This document shows positions 25,839 through 41,165 of a DNA stretch of 64,000 nt, in pieces (the first letter of the stretch is position 1; each line of letters starts with the position of its first letter). Origin of the DNA: Apteryx mantelli (lineage: Eukaryota; Chordata; Aves; Apterygiformes; Apterygidae); the NCBI RefSeq assembly GCF_036417845.1, contig NC_090020.1:41896425-41960424 (forward strand), given 5' to 3'. The notes beneath the pieces are model-generated. The model ran no database searches and was not told where the DNA came from. It saw only the letters and a list, made by a program, of their open reading frames with translations. A program made the position numbers and the translations under genes.

Positions 25839-28800
25839 ACCCACCCCCACCGCTTTGATTCAGAACTCTTTCCTCTCCCCTAAATTACAATATACTTTAG
25901 TCTCTCAGATCCTTTTAGTACGTATAACTTTCCTTCACAACCGAATCTGACTGAAGAGATGAAGGAACAGTCTCAAATTGTGCATTTAAAGGATCAACTT
26001 AATTTTTTTTTTTTTTACTTTTTTCCTACTTTTTGTACTTTTTGCTGTTTCAGTCAACCAAGAATGTAAAAATATACAAATATCTGTCAAGCTAAATGTT
26101 TGTTCTATTTTAGGTTTTAAAGTAAACCTGAAGTACAAAATGAAATACAAAGACAGGGGAACAAGAATAAATATTTTGGACCAAATTTCGAAATGTTTCA
26201 TTAGAAAGTACTACAAATATCTTATCTTTTAGATTATTTTTCTATGAACAAACTAATATACATACATTTTTTTTTTACATACCACTAATATCTCCCCTTC
26301 TGAAATCTTTATTTCCTTGATGAAAACGCAGTTATCAATGCTTTTTTGCCCGATTCTTGTAGTTTTCTCAAAGATATTAGCAATCACATCTTCATTTTCC
26401 TGTTTCCATTTCCAAGAGCTTTTTTATTTCTGAATGGGTGATAATTGTGTCTTTCATAAAGGTTTTTCTTTTCATCAACTGCTTAAAAGATGAATTAGAG
26501 CAAATAATAATAATAATAAAGTCTTAAGCTGAATAAGCATTTCCTCCTTTCTCCATTACTTAGGTCAGCCACATCAAACTGTCAAGATCCTATAATTATA
26601 TAGCAGCTTGATGGGTGTCAAATAAATTTCCAGTCATCTCAGTATTTTCTATATTTCTAAAGATGTAGTTGTTCACAGTCCATAACAGCTACACATCAGA
26701 AACTGGCCAAGCCAGCAAATATGGTCAACAGTGACGGACCAGAAGCCTAAAATAAGCAAAACTTACATTATGCTCTTTCCTTCAAGATATCTGCAATGAC
26801 ATCTTAAAATTTTAGAAAAGTTTTATGAAACCAGACTTGACATGTGAGCAGTGCGAGCTCTGTTGAACACATGGTTTCTAATCCTTGTTAGATACCAACA
26901 GATTCATTGGGAAAAGGCCTGGAGAATTCGGTTTTCTCTAGTCCAAGGAAGAGTTAATTAAGCAATTAATACAAACAAAGCAGAATTCTTTGGCAGGAGA
27001 AAAAGAGAGAAAAAAAAATCTTCACTTCAAAAACATCTTGCCTGTGGCATTCACCTGGGACATAGAAGATGTGGGTTCAAGTCTTCTCAGGGAATTACAG
27101 GAGACAAATGAATCTTATTTTTTAGAAGATATTCAGAAAACATTATTACAGAAAACTGAAGAACAAATGTAGCTTGCATCGATGAAATAATCCACTTTCA
27201 AACATGTAATGTTCTTCTATCTGAGCACACAACAACACTTTCAAAACATTCACAGATGCCACCGTCACTAGACCAGTGGACTAGAATAAATACAACAGGC
27301 ATATCATTTAACTGCAGGATCTAGAATTTTGTGGTCCTATCAGAAAGTTCCCAGTAATTCAGAATATACTAAACATGATTTGTACTCAGTTTTTGTGACA
27401 ATGCAATCTTTCTTTCTGGAGTATTTTCTTTTAGTTAGATTTGTCAATAAAGTGAATTTGTTACAGTGTTAAACCATTTTATTTCAAAACAAACAAAATA
27501 AGAAATAACAGTTATTTCAAGAGTCTCTCTTTCCCCTGTGCATATTACACACATGCTTGGAAGACAGACATTTTTATACTGTTATAATGACAGTAGCTAA
27601 AGAAAAATTTTCTGTACAAAATTAGAAGCTATGCTGAATATGGTCCAGGATTTATCAGTGGAAACTGTAACATTATATCTTGAAAACTTAACAACTTCAG
27701 AGGAAAGTATATATGTTCCTAATATTATATTTCACTTCTCATCACTATCTCCTTTTCCTTCCCCTCCAACCCCCTCAAAAAAGTTAATGGCATTATCCTT
27801 TAGTCAAAGATAACACATCTTTTTCTTTTGGAAGGCCCAGACGGAGATCAGAGAGGATTTGAGCCAAACTTCTCACTTGACAGGAGAGTATCCCTAAACA
27901 TTTAACAGTTAAATAAAGGAGAGACACAAGAAGGACTCTAGCCCTTTGCACCATTGCAAAGAGTTTTACTGCAAATGTCCCAAAATGCTTTAACAATTCC
28001 TTTAACTCATCTTAACAAATCCAAATGTTTTGCCATCTCAATGCATTCAAACTTCTTGGGAGATTTGACCTGAATTCCTGCATCATTTGGGCAACTATGA
28101 AGCATCATTAACAGGGAAATGACTAACCAAAAGCACTGGTGTACTATCAACTCCAAGGCTAGAGAATTATGACCCACTCAACCCTGAACACTACTAGATG
28201 CCTTTTTCTTCAGAACCTGGTTAGCCACAAGGGAGTACTAAAATGAATTTGAGATGCTTCTTTTTCCTAAGATGAGGAGGATGGTGTTTCTGAGAGCAGT
28301 GAGAAGAATGGTTACAAATGTGCACAGAAGTCCTTCTGTTTGCCACTGGAAGGCATCTCAACCCCTTCTAACGCACACCAGATTTAAAACTCCTAAAATT
28401 TTTTCCAAATGTTTCTTCTTTGTAGCCCCATGCCCCAAACCCAAAGAGCAACACTGAATATGGACCACACAATTGTAGCACAAATGTACTCTCATGTACA
28501 GAAAATGTCTTATGTGATTTATACGGTTTGTTTTGATTTTAGTATACACGCTTGTTAAGTGGCAATGACTTTCAGATGGAAAGATTATTCATCCCAAAGA
28601 CTGAGATTTAAGATAGTCCATTTTTCAGATTTTCGTTAAATTTATCCTCTTATCTGTGGCTCACTTTTAAATTACGATGATACTTTAGACTAGAGAAGAA
28701 AGTGAATTTTATTAAGGGTGTTTGGGTTTTTTGAATAAATAGGAAATATACTATGAAAATTAGTATGCTATGTATAGGCAAGTAGAATATATGTGCATCA

Positions 28801-31800
28801 AGCATTAATACAAGTTTGAGAGTTCATATTTTTCTATTTGTTAATCTTTGACTAACTGTAAGGGTTTAATCTTTTTTTAAAAAAAAGCAAATTCTATGCT
28901 CAGTACAAAAAAGTTGGGAGTTAGAAGTTGAGACAAAAAAACAGATAACACATATGGAGTTTGCAAGAGGCTGAAAGCCATCAGAAGGGAATCTGAAGTC
29001 AAGGGCTGCAGAAAGCACTTTTCTCATTGTTAAAATCATCAACTTGGGGGACACAGACTTTGTTCAGAACGATATACAATGATAGGTCAAGCAAACTTTT
29101 GAAAGTATGCCTAGCCTGTCTCCAGTTTCATTTAGTTTTAGATAAACACACTTCCAAAGCAAAGGAAAACACAATAAATTAAACTAACATATAATCTTGA
29201 GCGTATGGGCACCAAAAGAAGTGAACAGACCCTGTAATGGTCAGAGAAATTATTCTCTTTTGGAGAGGCTAAACACCCAGACAAGCTGATTATAGTTCCA
29301 TTTCCATTTACAGAAAGATGGCATTTGCAAATTCATTTTATTTAGATTTAATTATCATATATTGGTAAAATTCCTCTATTGTAGATTTATATAAGACTGG
29401 CAGGCACTGAATAGATTTAAGGTATGCATGCTTTACCAATATAAGTGTCCTAAAATATATATGGCATCCCCCTAGCCTCCCCTGTAAAAGAAAACACAAA
29501 TGGAAAATGAAACAGTTATCAATCAGAACAAGAGCCTTTTCACTTTGAGTTACTTGCACTCTGTAGAATTTTCTGGCATTCTTATACTAATATACTTTGT
29601 TTGTGGGCAATGGGCATAAAAAGTAACATACAGATAACAACCCAGGGTAGCTCCATAGTAAAGATAATTTATACACCCACTTGAGAAGTAGACGTTAGCC
29701 AAAACACTGAAAGCTTAATTAACTACTGCTGAATTTGAGTTATTGCCTATATTTGCTTTTGTGTGATACACACCTAGAGCTGCAGCTTGAGTCAATATGC
29801 CACAGATGGCTCTTTACTGGAGGATTTGTTGTTAGTATCTCCCAAACATATTAAATCATGATACATTAATTTATAGGCATTCTTTTTAATACAGAATATC
29901 CTGTGTGCCCAACTTGTATCAATTCAATCTTCAGAAGCATTTCTGGTCACTGAAGTGCTGAAAAATAATATGCCGACAAATATCCCAGCACATATTCATG
30001 TCAACGTACAAAAGGATTGTTATTTATTCAAATATGCTTTGTTGAGAGTTATTTTATTAAGTTTAATTCACTGAAGCCCATCTATCACACAAAATATTTT
30101 TTAGCAAAAAAGCTATAAATAAAACAGCTAAGGGCTCAGTATAATGTCTTATTACCCATCACCCAGTTCAATTCTCACCGTCCACAAAAATCACTTTATA
30201 TTGCTAAAACATCAATTAGTATGATGTTACCACATATAAAATACCAAGTTAAAATAGCACTCCTTCTGAAGACAGAATATATTAAACATGAATATGAAAC
30301 TGAGGATGTTTTCCAGAAGGTCACATGTGAGTTCTTCTATTCTTTTACTTATTTGTGAAGTTCGGTTTTTAACCTCATTATCTTTCTATCTAACTATGAG
30401 CTATCTAGCATGATCCACAGATCTAAAATCATGTCTAACTTGTCTAATATCAAGGATAGTAAACCACCAGGTCTCAGGCTGGGATTAGCCTTGATTACAG
30501 ATATACCTAGATTATATCACAAAGATCATCATTCAGCTGAGTTCATTCTATTGCCAAATACTCGAATGAACAAAAGAGGGGGGAAAAAAAAAAGAGAGGG
30601 AGTGCGAGAGAGAGACTGAAGTCTCAGCAGGAACCTTTCTGACCCACAGAAAAGATGGTTTTCCTTGACTCAGTGGCAAAACCTGAATGATTCTTCTGAA
30701 GTTTCAAGGATAGTTAGCATAATGAGAAAAATACTACCACCTGAGCTGCTATTAAGCCAGCCTCTGTCATGAGAGAGCTATAAAAATGGCATTGTAGACT
30801 TCTATAACTACATTCTCATTCAATATTCCACAGCAAATAAGCGATATTATAAGTGGAAAAATATTTTTCTAGCTGCCAGCTTTATAAACTCCACCTGCTA
30901 AGCTGCATCCTTCCTACCTGGGGCACCTCTGCCATACATAAAGCAGGCTGCATCCCTGCAGGAGGACCTGGTTCTCAATGACAATGCAGTGGGTACACAA
31001 ACAAGGGCCTCACTGATATACAAGCGACCTCTTAGTCTTCAGAGCTCAAGCATAATTGATTGGAGCCCATAAACAATACGAACTTGTTGATGATGTACAA
31101 GAAGCGCCAGAATCCAACTTATTCCAGCAATGCTGGCTCTGCATTGTCTGGCAGAGTAAATGCAGCAAATCTTCCTTCTGTAACTCAAGTCAGCAGATAT
31201 GTAGCTGAGTACATGAAAGTCACATTAGTTGAATAATCACTTTTCACAGTAATACTGCATGTTGAGCACAGAGGTGGAACTTAAAGAGTTTCTACTAAAA
31301 ATCAACCATGAAGGGCAACGAACTCGAAGGATGTAGTTACAAATTCAGTCAGGACATACAGACTTAGAAACAGTCTGAGACTTTTGGATTTGCACCCAAA
31401 GCAAAACCTGGCTTTTTATATTTCTCTTTCATCTATACTGCTTATTTGTGGGTTCTCAGATAAATGTGCATCATTAAGAGCATGATGATTCTCAGTATGG
31501 AAACTTTTTGGATAGGCCATACAATATAATTCTGTTTCTCAACAGTAAGTTCATGTTACAGAAATACAACAATGAAAAATGAAAAACTATCTTCTGGAAA
31601 AGAACTCATACATAAAGGAATGGTCAGTAAAGCTAGAAAAGGTCAGCTGTGCTGAAAAAATGAGACCATATCGGTAAAATGACCAGCAATAAATCTATTC
31701 CAGGTGCTGCAAGTGGATTAAAATCCCAGCTCTCTATGCAATCTGCCAACAATCAGACAGCCAAAGTTGGCAGCTGTGGCAGGGTCATGAGAGCATCTCA

Positions 31801-32959
31801 TAAATGTGCCAGTTCCATATCTAAGTACCAAATCTTACACATAAGGCAAACATTAAGAGAAGTATTTCCTACTGTGATGGTCCTATTTAGCATTTCCTTT
31901 CCTTAACTGTTATAATCTGCTATTTGAATGTAGTCTGGCTGTGAAGATTCCTAGCCTTCATATTTTTAGTGTTCATAATAATAAAAAGCTTTTCCCATTA
32001 TACAGGAAGAGTAATGAGAAAACCACTCGGGTTCAGCCACAGTCAAATAACCTACTGTTATTAAACTCCGTAGTTATTAAAACTCTATCGTTATAGACAA
32101 CTCTATGCAATGACTAGCAGATTATACACAATGCTAGTCAGCTTGCTTTCTACAGTACAGAACACAGCGGTCAGCACTAAAGAATAATTTAAAGAATATT
32201 ACCAAATTCTTATTCACTGCTGCCTTAATTGCATTCTGCAGAGAACTTAATCCTACAGAGATACAGTAAATTTGTAAATTTGTAAACAAATATTCTGGAA
32301 AAAACAATTAGGAATTAATACCACTCAGCTACTTCTGTCTCCAAAGACTTTAAACACAGCATCAGCTCTCAGTTCAGACCACTGTCCCAGTATAAACGGG
32401 AGAGTGGAAATGAAGCTCATATATAGCCTGGGCTGTCACATCTCCTCTCTCGTAATTTATTCCATTTCATTTATGTGGTATGAAGACAGTCAAGAAAGAA
32501 TATGGGCACAACAAAGCGATGGTCTAGCAATTCCCAGCAACCAGAGTAATAAGATTTACTAGAGCTGCTTTGCACTATTTTGCAGTGTGGGGAGAACTGA
32601 CTCCAGGATGCAGGAGCTACTAACGTGGCCCTCTTACTCCCAACCAGGAAAATTGAGTGTGGCTTGAGCCCAAAGGAGGCTCCAGCTGGTACTTGGAGTG
32701 TAGGAGATAAACAGAAATAAATTAGTGCATAGGCTGGAAAAAGTTCATTATCTTCACTAACATGACAGTGAAAGAAGGAAAGCATCTGCTACCATACAAC
32801 CTTATCAGTAGCTTTTCATGCTTTTGTACATACCAAAAAGACTTATCACATGAGCATTTGAAACTGTGAAAATGCCTGTAGCTGCCAGAGGGAGAGCTAC
32901 CTGCCTTGCTGACAAAGTCCATCCCTTACTGTCACACCAAAGAGGGGGCATAAGTAATG
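25839..32959. other. AT-rich non-coding sequence
   Basis: No supported gene, RNA or transposon was recognised. Simple tracts include AAT repeats near 26506-26520 and GA-rich sequence at about 30580-30618. All open frames are under about 76 codons and have no recognisable motif. Confidence 0.55.
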
Positions 32960-33250
32960 GCCTCTTGAAGAGCTACGGCTTCCTTGCAGCAGCTCACGAC
33001 TGAAAGCTCCCCTCAGCAGGTGAAAGCAGCATGCTACAACCGGGGGCGGCTTGTAAAAAAATCTCGCAAAACTGCCAGCTGCCATCTGAAGTGGCACAAA
33101 GGAGCGCTGCTGTCACTGCTAATCCTCGAAATACACCCAGCCTCCTCCACCGCAGGAGCTCGGGAGGATTCAGGGTCTGAAGCAGAGTATCCTTCCCACC
33201 AAGCATGCATCCACCACTGAGCCAGGCGCCGGTTCCTCAGCAGAAGCAGA
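32960..33250. other. GC-richer patch, function unknown
   Basis: Small CpG-bearing stretch, including CGGGGGCGGC near 33041 and CAGGCGCCGG near 33224, in AT-rich surroundings. Overlapping frames of 60-78 codons on both strands look compositional. It could be a regulatory island. No exon signature is convincing. Confidence 0.25.
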
Positions 33251-36200
33251 TGGCAACAGCTGGAAACTCCAAATAGCTAAAACTCAGCACAGCCTGTGGT
33301 GCTAGCACCATGAAGCCCCCAGAAGAATTTAAAACAAATACGATTATTTAGTGCCTTTGCTGTAGTGCAAAGGGCTCAAATGTCATGCAGAATTGCTGTA
33401 TGCACCTTCCTTAAGCAGCAGTGTTTTATTCAATTGAGCTTTAAATATATTCAGACCAACTCCCTTAACACCTATGTTCCTTTAACTGATTCAGAGGAGA
33501 GAAGAATTTAGGGAAGAAAACAAACAATACCTACCACAGATGAAATGGGCTGAGAGACTCAGCAAGTCTGGTAACAGTGCTATAGAAATAAAAATAAAAA
33601 AGAGCCTCTTCGCTTGCAAATCTCCCAAGTGTAAAATCAGTGGAGAAATACGATGACCATGCAAATCCCCTCCTGTAATTACTTATCGTGAGAATATTTT
33701 CACTATTATAAAACAGCTATTCCTATATCTCCTAAACAAATACTCTTAAGTCCTGTGGTCTGATTGATTCATCTGGTAGTTTAGAAGCAACCTAGGTGTC
33801 TTTATAAACCTCAGGATAACCAATATTTCTATTTATCTAGGCATATATGGCATTCATACAGATATATGAACACACATATCAAATAAACTGGCTATTCCTA
33901 GTTAGATCTATAATATGAAAGAAAAGCAAAAGTTCAAATGGTCACAATTCAAAGAATGATACTATCCTGCCTTTGTGTAAGAAAGGAAACTTTATTTTAA
34001 ATTACAAATAAAACAACTTCTTTCCTTATCTGTGAAGGCAATCAAAATGATCGATATCGCAACTCATTTTCTACATATGAAAGGAAATAAGTAAACCATT
34101 TGAACTCATTTTCTTAGAATGTTCTTAGAACATTTTTCCATGAAGATAATGGGAAACCTTTGCCTTCAGCTTTTTTTTTTTAATAAACACAATAAAATAT
34201 ATAATGAATACATTTTTATGAGGAAACGGTATGGATCAAATCTGCCAAACTAGAATTTAAACAGAAACTATGGAAATTAAAGACAATTGTCAAGTGATTC
34301 TGGCACCCTCATTTAAGTAGATATCTGTTTCCCTCAAATAGTTGATCTGTTTCTCAGAGCAGTGAAGCAAATCATCCCCTGCCAGTAAATCTTTTTTAAC
34401 CCTCTTGGGGAGGAAAAAGAAAAAAACATTTTCCAACACAATAAATTTTACTCATGCTGCAAATTTAGGATCTATCCCTTCCAACTCTGGCTTCCTTTTT
34501 CATTCAGTTACATACAAAATGTTAAGCTAAATAAAAATATTTGCCTTTTTTATATTTATCAAATTAGTGTACCATATTAGCAATTCAGTGATGTCAGCCA
34601 TAACTTAAAGAATGCCCATCTTTCCACTGTTCTGTAAGGCTATAAACCCTTGAAATGTCAATGTCCACCAAAATGATTCAAATGAAAGAAATTCAGTCAT
34701 TGCTACAGAATGCCACTGCTAGGCTTCTGGTCAAAACCACTGAGGGACCACCCCTCAAACAAAAAAGAAACAGTAAGATTATGCATAGAAAAGAGGGGAA
34801 AAAAGGAAAGCTAGAAATTAAAGATGCAAAATGAAGGAAAAAAATATTTTAACATGGCAAGAACAGATAACATTTAGTGGCAAAGAGAATTTGCTTTGGG
34901 TGAACATTTTGACATTATGAACAGTTCAGCAATACAATTATTGAATTTTTAATAATGAATATGACTTAAAATAATCAGTGAGGACACAGTGATTGTCACT
35001 AAAAATCATATGTCAGCAGCTACTATCCATACTTCTCCAAGGACGAAGTTACTGTGCTATGGATGCAGATGAGTTAGCAGCACAGCAGTGATTTCACAAG
35101 TCCACCATATGATCAGCCCTCAGGGACCAATACGGTACTTTGCTCCCATATTGAAAACTTTCTGATACCGCACATAGATTCAGGGTACTCACAGAAAATT
35201 GCCAGCATCCTCCAATATTCACATATTCACTTAAGGAGCGTTATCTTTCCTGTCTAGACATGCCACAACGATTGGGAATGACTGCTGCATCTCAGCCACC
35301 ACTGTGCTTCCAAACAGCGGACAAGAGATGATAGCATGACTTTGATTGTTTCCATGTTGCCATCAATGCTCAGTGTGCAAACAGACTATGTCAAAAGCTG
35401 CAAGGGACGAGCATTTTCCAAAGACATAACTGAGACACTATTAATGTTTTAAAACATTTTCTTAACTTCTGCGAACCGGTAACTGAAGAAAAGAATAACT
35501 GTAAACTACAGAAAAAAAACAAATCTATCTGATGTATCCAGGAGCAGTGAAAAAGTGAAGAACTGTGATCATTAGGGAAAAGATGTCAATACGTAAATTG
35601 TACAAATACAATTTTCTACTAGGAGAATGAAGCCTAAAGCATATGAGTTAGCTTGTATTAGGATTAAACAACAATCAACATTGAAAGGGATACTATTTGG
35701 GGTATAACTACAATAGCCAGAAAAATTAAATTTTACAAAGCTAACAGGAGTTAAAATGTTAAGACAAATAACAGCAAAGGTTGACCAAACAGCAAAAAAT
35801 TTTAAATAAAGGTCATTCCACTTATCATAGAGGAATGGAATTATGAAGAGAAAATACAGAAAGTGTTAAAATGTGAAACTATTTTTTTCCTGCAAGTCAG
35901 TGAATTGCAGCCTGGGATTTTGTAAATCAAAAGCAGGTTTACACTAACAAAAGATGAGTGCTTAGAAAACATCAATATCACACCTATGAATGTTTTTGAA
36001 GGGTTAGAGAGCATTACACTTTATAAGATTTCAAAAGCAGACAACATAAAATCAAGAGGGCTAATGCCACAGGAGCTATATGGACATTAGCAGATGTCTC
36101 GTTACCTATTAGGTTTAGGAGATCACCAAGAATGCGATCTCCAAGGAGTAGTAAGAAGATACCACTTGCCTTCCCCTCTTCCCCCTCTCTCCCTTCCAAC

Positions 36201-36835
36201 TCCAAGACTTAAGACTTAGGGATATAACAGGCCATATTGATTAGTCAGTCAGTTTTAAGTTCATTCTTAAAAGAGCAAATAAAACATAATTGACTGATAA
36301 CCAAAACAGCTTCCAAAAAAAGTCATACTAATCATACTTCATACTAATCAGATATATCCATGTGGGCACTTAAAAACAAATAATTATAAAATAAATTCCT
36401 ACATTTTCCAGTGACAGGACATACTGATTTAGGTTATTTTTACTTTATAAATTAGATAAGAAAAATTTGGCAAATGTCCACTTCTACATTGCCTGACACA
36501 GTTTTCTGACTCAAAAAGCTATTTGTGGAAGATTAGAATGAAAAAGTGAACGTTTTACCACATCACAAGCATCAGCAAACAAAGAGAGACAAAATCCTGT
36601 TTTGCCTTCCCACTTTCACACCAAGAATAGTGGATCATCAATCTACCCAAGCGGAAATCAAGAACCACTGGAGCTAGGAAAATTGCCCGAACTTGACTGC
36701 AGTGAGGGCACGGCTTGTAAAATAGGCAAAGCGTAAACATACAGCTGCGCATAGGCAGAGTTATATTGCAAAGTGTTTCGGAAACAAAAGTAAGCAAAGC
36801 AATGTCTGGATGCTGATCAGTTTTCCTGTATCAGA
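33251..36835. other. AT-rich non-coding sequence
   Basis: Nothing recognisable was seen. Confidence 0.55.
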
Positions 36836-36892
36836 AGGATTGGATCAGATGATCTCCAGAGGTCCCTTCCAACCCCAACCATTCTGTCATTA
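36836..36892 (+). mobile_element. CR1 LINE 3' tail, very short
   Basis: Only the last ~57 bp of a CR1 is present: ggatcagatgatctccagag, then gtcccttccaaccccaacc and a single attctgt end. It is a strongly 5'-truncated insertion. Confidence 0.9.
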
Positions 36893-39800
36893 AAAGATTT
36901 CCTGTATGATGCAGATAAGTCAAACACAGATCTCTCAAAATCATAAAAAAATATTGCCTGTGCCTGTAGGAGCTTGAGGGGTCCAAAAGCATTTTGCTCT
37001 CTACCTGCCTCTGGGATGTCACCTGGGATAACTCAAGCTTCTTCTATCCTTTTGTGCTTCTTTATGAGCACTGGCTGAGCCAGCTAGATTTTATAAACCA
37101 TCACAACTGGCTGACAGCCTTCTTCCACTCTTCATTCTACACTAACAAAATATGTGCCTGAGCATTTTCCAAGATAAAGCACTATTCTAGCATAACAGCA
37201 GCAAAGACACGGTTAGCTGCAGCAGAGTCCACGCTGGCGAGAAGTGCTACAAACAGCTTCACAAATGAAAACAGAACAAAAACTTTCGCCTGCTTTACGC
37301 AAGTCTCAGCCTGGAAGCACCAGGCAGACCAGCCCGCTTGCTGGGGGTCACTGGGGGTCACTGAAGAACCCCTTTCAGGAAGGTTCCTCAGCTAGCAGCG
37401 ATTTAAGTGTATTTGCTGGAGAGTTAAATCTAATCAGGAACGATCTTCAAAAGGACGTCTGAAACGTGAAACTAAGGAAAGGCCTCAGAAAAAGGGCAAA
37501 AGCGCCTGTCTGCCACACCAAGGGGAGCACAGTCTCAGCTCAGTCTGAGCTATCTCAGAGCTGCAGAAACAAAGCCTAAAAAGCCAGAAGGTTTTTTTTT
37601 TTTTTTTCCCCTGTCTTGGTTTGTTTATTTTATGAATGCTAAGATTCAGGTCTCCAGAGACACTGCCTTGCACAGAGTTGACTGATCAGGATGAACAACA
37701 AGAAACTTAGAAAGCAAATGACAGAATCCTCAGTATTTGATATGCAAAAAACAACAAATTTCTGTTTTTAAATTAAATTTCCACTAAAATAAAGGGGGAG
37801 GAAAGAAGAGGACAAAGCAACGCAGCTCAGATTCCTATGTGAAAGAAACAGCAGGGATGAATACAGAGCTCATACCCTAAGGACACGAAGAAGAATACTA
37901 TCTTGAGGGCAGCACCCTAACAAATGTCCTCCAGAGAGTGTGAGCGGCACCACTGTGCAGTCTTACAGAAGTCAAAGGGGGCGTGCATTAGGGAGAAGCC
38001 CATCACAGTTGTACGATCAGAGCCTGCCATATGGTTTCCAGACACTGGTTACAGTCAGGATTTCCTCGCTTGATTTAGGTACATCATTTCTTTACTACAG
38101 TCACAGCAGTGGGGACTTTCTAAGTGAGCCTGCCTCTTGCTCATAGCACAGGCTTCTAACATATATATCACTTATGGAAATTACAGTACAAGTAGTAATG
38201 TCTAAATTGCCTATTGCCTCATAATGTGCCTTCAAAATAAAATCTGTTATTGGAATGGAAAAAAAGAGAGTACGGTATAAAAGCAATAAATGAAAAACTG
38301 GGCAGATTCACTTTCTCAGTAAATTTAAAAGCATAGTAAACCAAAAAACTTTGCATGGTATTCAAAAGCCAGATAATAAGAAATGGGTAACTCTGCCTAC
38401 CTGTGTTTACCGTTGACTGTACTACTAAAAGGAAAGAAAATATCTTGTTACTATATTATAGCTTATGAAACAGAAGGAGACGGTTTTCAGTATTTGTAAT
38501 ATTTTCTTTTCCTGACCTAAGCATGACTCAGATGCAAATAACAGCAGGTTTAGTTTGTGCCCTCTGTGCTCTTCACTCATTTTACTATGTTACAGATAAT
38601 ATATTATCTTCTCCTTATTAATTAGGGAAGAAAATGGTCCATCTGAGGAACATACATTTAATTCATATTAAGAAATATGACTAAATCACTTGATCACTTC
38701 ATGTACTGAAGTGTTCTCAAGAGGAAAAAATGTTCCTTAACAAATTTTCATTCTAATAACAACTATTTCATTTGTCCCTAAACTCACAGATTTACATTTA
38801 TCTGACTTACGGAAATGCCCAAGATGAAAGCAAAACATTTTGTTTCTCAATAAATCAAACAAATCAAGATTCTTTTCATTTATGTCAAACAGTATTGCTG
38901 AGATTTTTCCTCCCTTTTTTTTTTTTCCTCTCCATTTTTCTCCCCAAACACATCTCATTTCAGATCATTTTCCCCCCTTTTGGTTTCACTAACAACAAAA
39001 AAGTTCTGTATTATGCTTTGTTAAAAAGTCAAGTATTTATGTTCTTCTTCAAGATTGATTTGATGGATAGCTTCTTCCTGCAAAGTTTTTTCTGCTTTCT
39101 TTGCCTACACTCTGATGAAGTCTGTCCCATGGTTACATTCTCAGTTTGGCTATGGAAGAGCCTACAATTATCACCTCATACAAAGATAATTCCTGCCAAA
39201 GAAATGAGACACTCATTCAAAATGTGTGTGTTATCCACTCTCAGATGTTATAAACTCAGTCATATTCCTTTCAAACTCCTCTCCAGTTAGATTCATGCTT
39301 TTATAAGTCTCTTATTTATTTTTATATGTAATAAAAGTTTCTATTTTAATTATTATGATTCAGCAGTACGTTGCCTCTATTTCTAAACATGTAGATTCTC
39401 TTAAAATCAGACATGCCGGTAGCATCCAATACAGTATTTTTTCCAGGAGTTTATGAAATAGCTTGATTTGAAAATTTTGAGAGCCTCTTAAATTCAGCTT
39501 AGCCAAGAATGACAGGTAAGGAAATAAAGTATCTAGTTTTTCCTAAAACTTAAATGCTCAAGACATTGTTTAGTACATGTTTTATTTTTTCTCTGTCAAT
39601 ATAAAGCAAAAAACATTGTGGAGAATATGGGAACAATGCTGGTAGAAATAAGAATGCCATAAGAATGGCAACAGAGAAAAGAGGTGTCAAATTACAGTTA
39701 ATGAAAGTATTAAATATGATTAACAAGTGATTCATTTAGACTGGTTCATATTCTGTATTGTGGTTGGGAGCTACTTTCTTCATACAATGTGTGTTTCATT

Positions 39801-41124
39801 GGCATTTATAACCCTTGGTGGCCAAATAATTTCTTAATCATAAGGCAAAAGCTTCTCTTTGGACAGCAGAAAACTTTGTTGACTTTTTTCTTAATAGCTA
39901 CAAGAGGAAATTTACAAAGAAACAGCACAACAAATACTTTTGCAAAGTCACAACAAAGTCAAGAACCACCCTACATGCAGCCCTTTTCATATAGGACATA
40001 AGGGTAAACTTCTCTCAGCTCCTGGCATGAAGGAAAGGTAATGAACCTGCCAATTATTTTCGCAAGCTGTACAGGAGAGGGTGAAGATTTATTGTGTTTT
40101 CAGACAAGATAAAGATGATCTGAACTACCCAGGACTTTCATGATCAAGCTGCCTTCTTGAATCCAGTTAGTCTCTGCCAAAAAAAATCCAATTTCAGTAG
40201 AGAAAAGCTGTTTAATCACAGGTGAGAAATTCTAGGCCTGATTCCAGTTAGGAGGCAGTAAAGTGAAACAAATTACATATAAATTGTATAACATGCTAAG
40301 TACATTTGCCATAATAATAAACCTTTTAATTGCATGGCAGTTGTATATTTGCACTTTGCTGGAATAATCATGAATGATTTCAGATCCAAGTAACAGGCTA
40401 CCCTACAGATACTAATTCCTTAGATTTATGTAAAGCTGTTTTTAGGTGAGTTGCCATAAACTGAATTAGATGTCAGCACACAGTTATTAATATTTTTCTT
40501 GTTTTTCTGGGCTAGTTTTTAAACTCTTACACAGTAAATACAAATTGTTTCCAATAAGTACATTAACTTATTGAAAGTGCCATTTAATTTGGAAACAGCT
40601 TTTTTATGTTTGTTAATAGAGTAGACTCTTCAGTGCTTAAAAAATATGATCCAGAGTCCTGCACCATCTTTAGTCTAGTAAGTACTATAGCTCTTCTGAT
40701 GTAAAACAATAGAGTGTAATATCTTATTTCTAACAATTAAGCAGAAGTTGCTGGTACCTATCAGTAAAATAAGATGAGGGGTTTTATAATGCAAACGTTA
40801 TTGGAAAACTGGGCATTGACAGGTTGGCTTTGACAGACAAATTCCTTCACTAGGTTGAAACTTCTTACAGACACAAGGTTTTATCTTCTCTGGGGCCAAG
40901 TATTGCTTCAAAAGATGCACTAGCAGACAGGTATCCAAGATACCTGCCCTGACTGAGAAGTCACATAGTTTATGTATGTGTCTCCAGTAAAACTGAACTT
41001 TCATTTCTTCATTTATTTTGGCCTCAGTAAACTATGAACTTACAGGCTGCATGGGTTCCAGATGCTGGAGTATATCTTAGGGGCTGGGCAAAGGAAGAGG
41101 AGAGTAGCAGGAAGACCTCCACCT
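36893..41124. other. AT-rich non-coding sequence
   Basis: No supported gene. A 10-bp direct tandem (CTGGGGGTCA twice) lies at 37341-37360. The 172-codon frame at 38772-39290 is T-rich, F/L/S-dominated and without recognisable domains, so I do not call it a gene. Confidence 0.55.
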
Positions 41125-41165
41125 CCCCCCCCCCCCCGCAAAAAAAAAAAGAAAGAAAAAAAAAT
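41125..41165. repeat. C13 run followed by A-rich tract
   Basis: Thirteen C residues (41125-41137) are followed within two bases by an A-rich tract. It is a simple-sequence feature. Confidence 0.85.

Noticed and set aside
38772-39290. 172-codon + frame
   Set aside because: Dominated by F, L and S from T-rich DNA, with no recognisable domain, signal or splice context.
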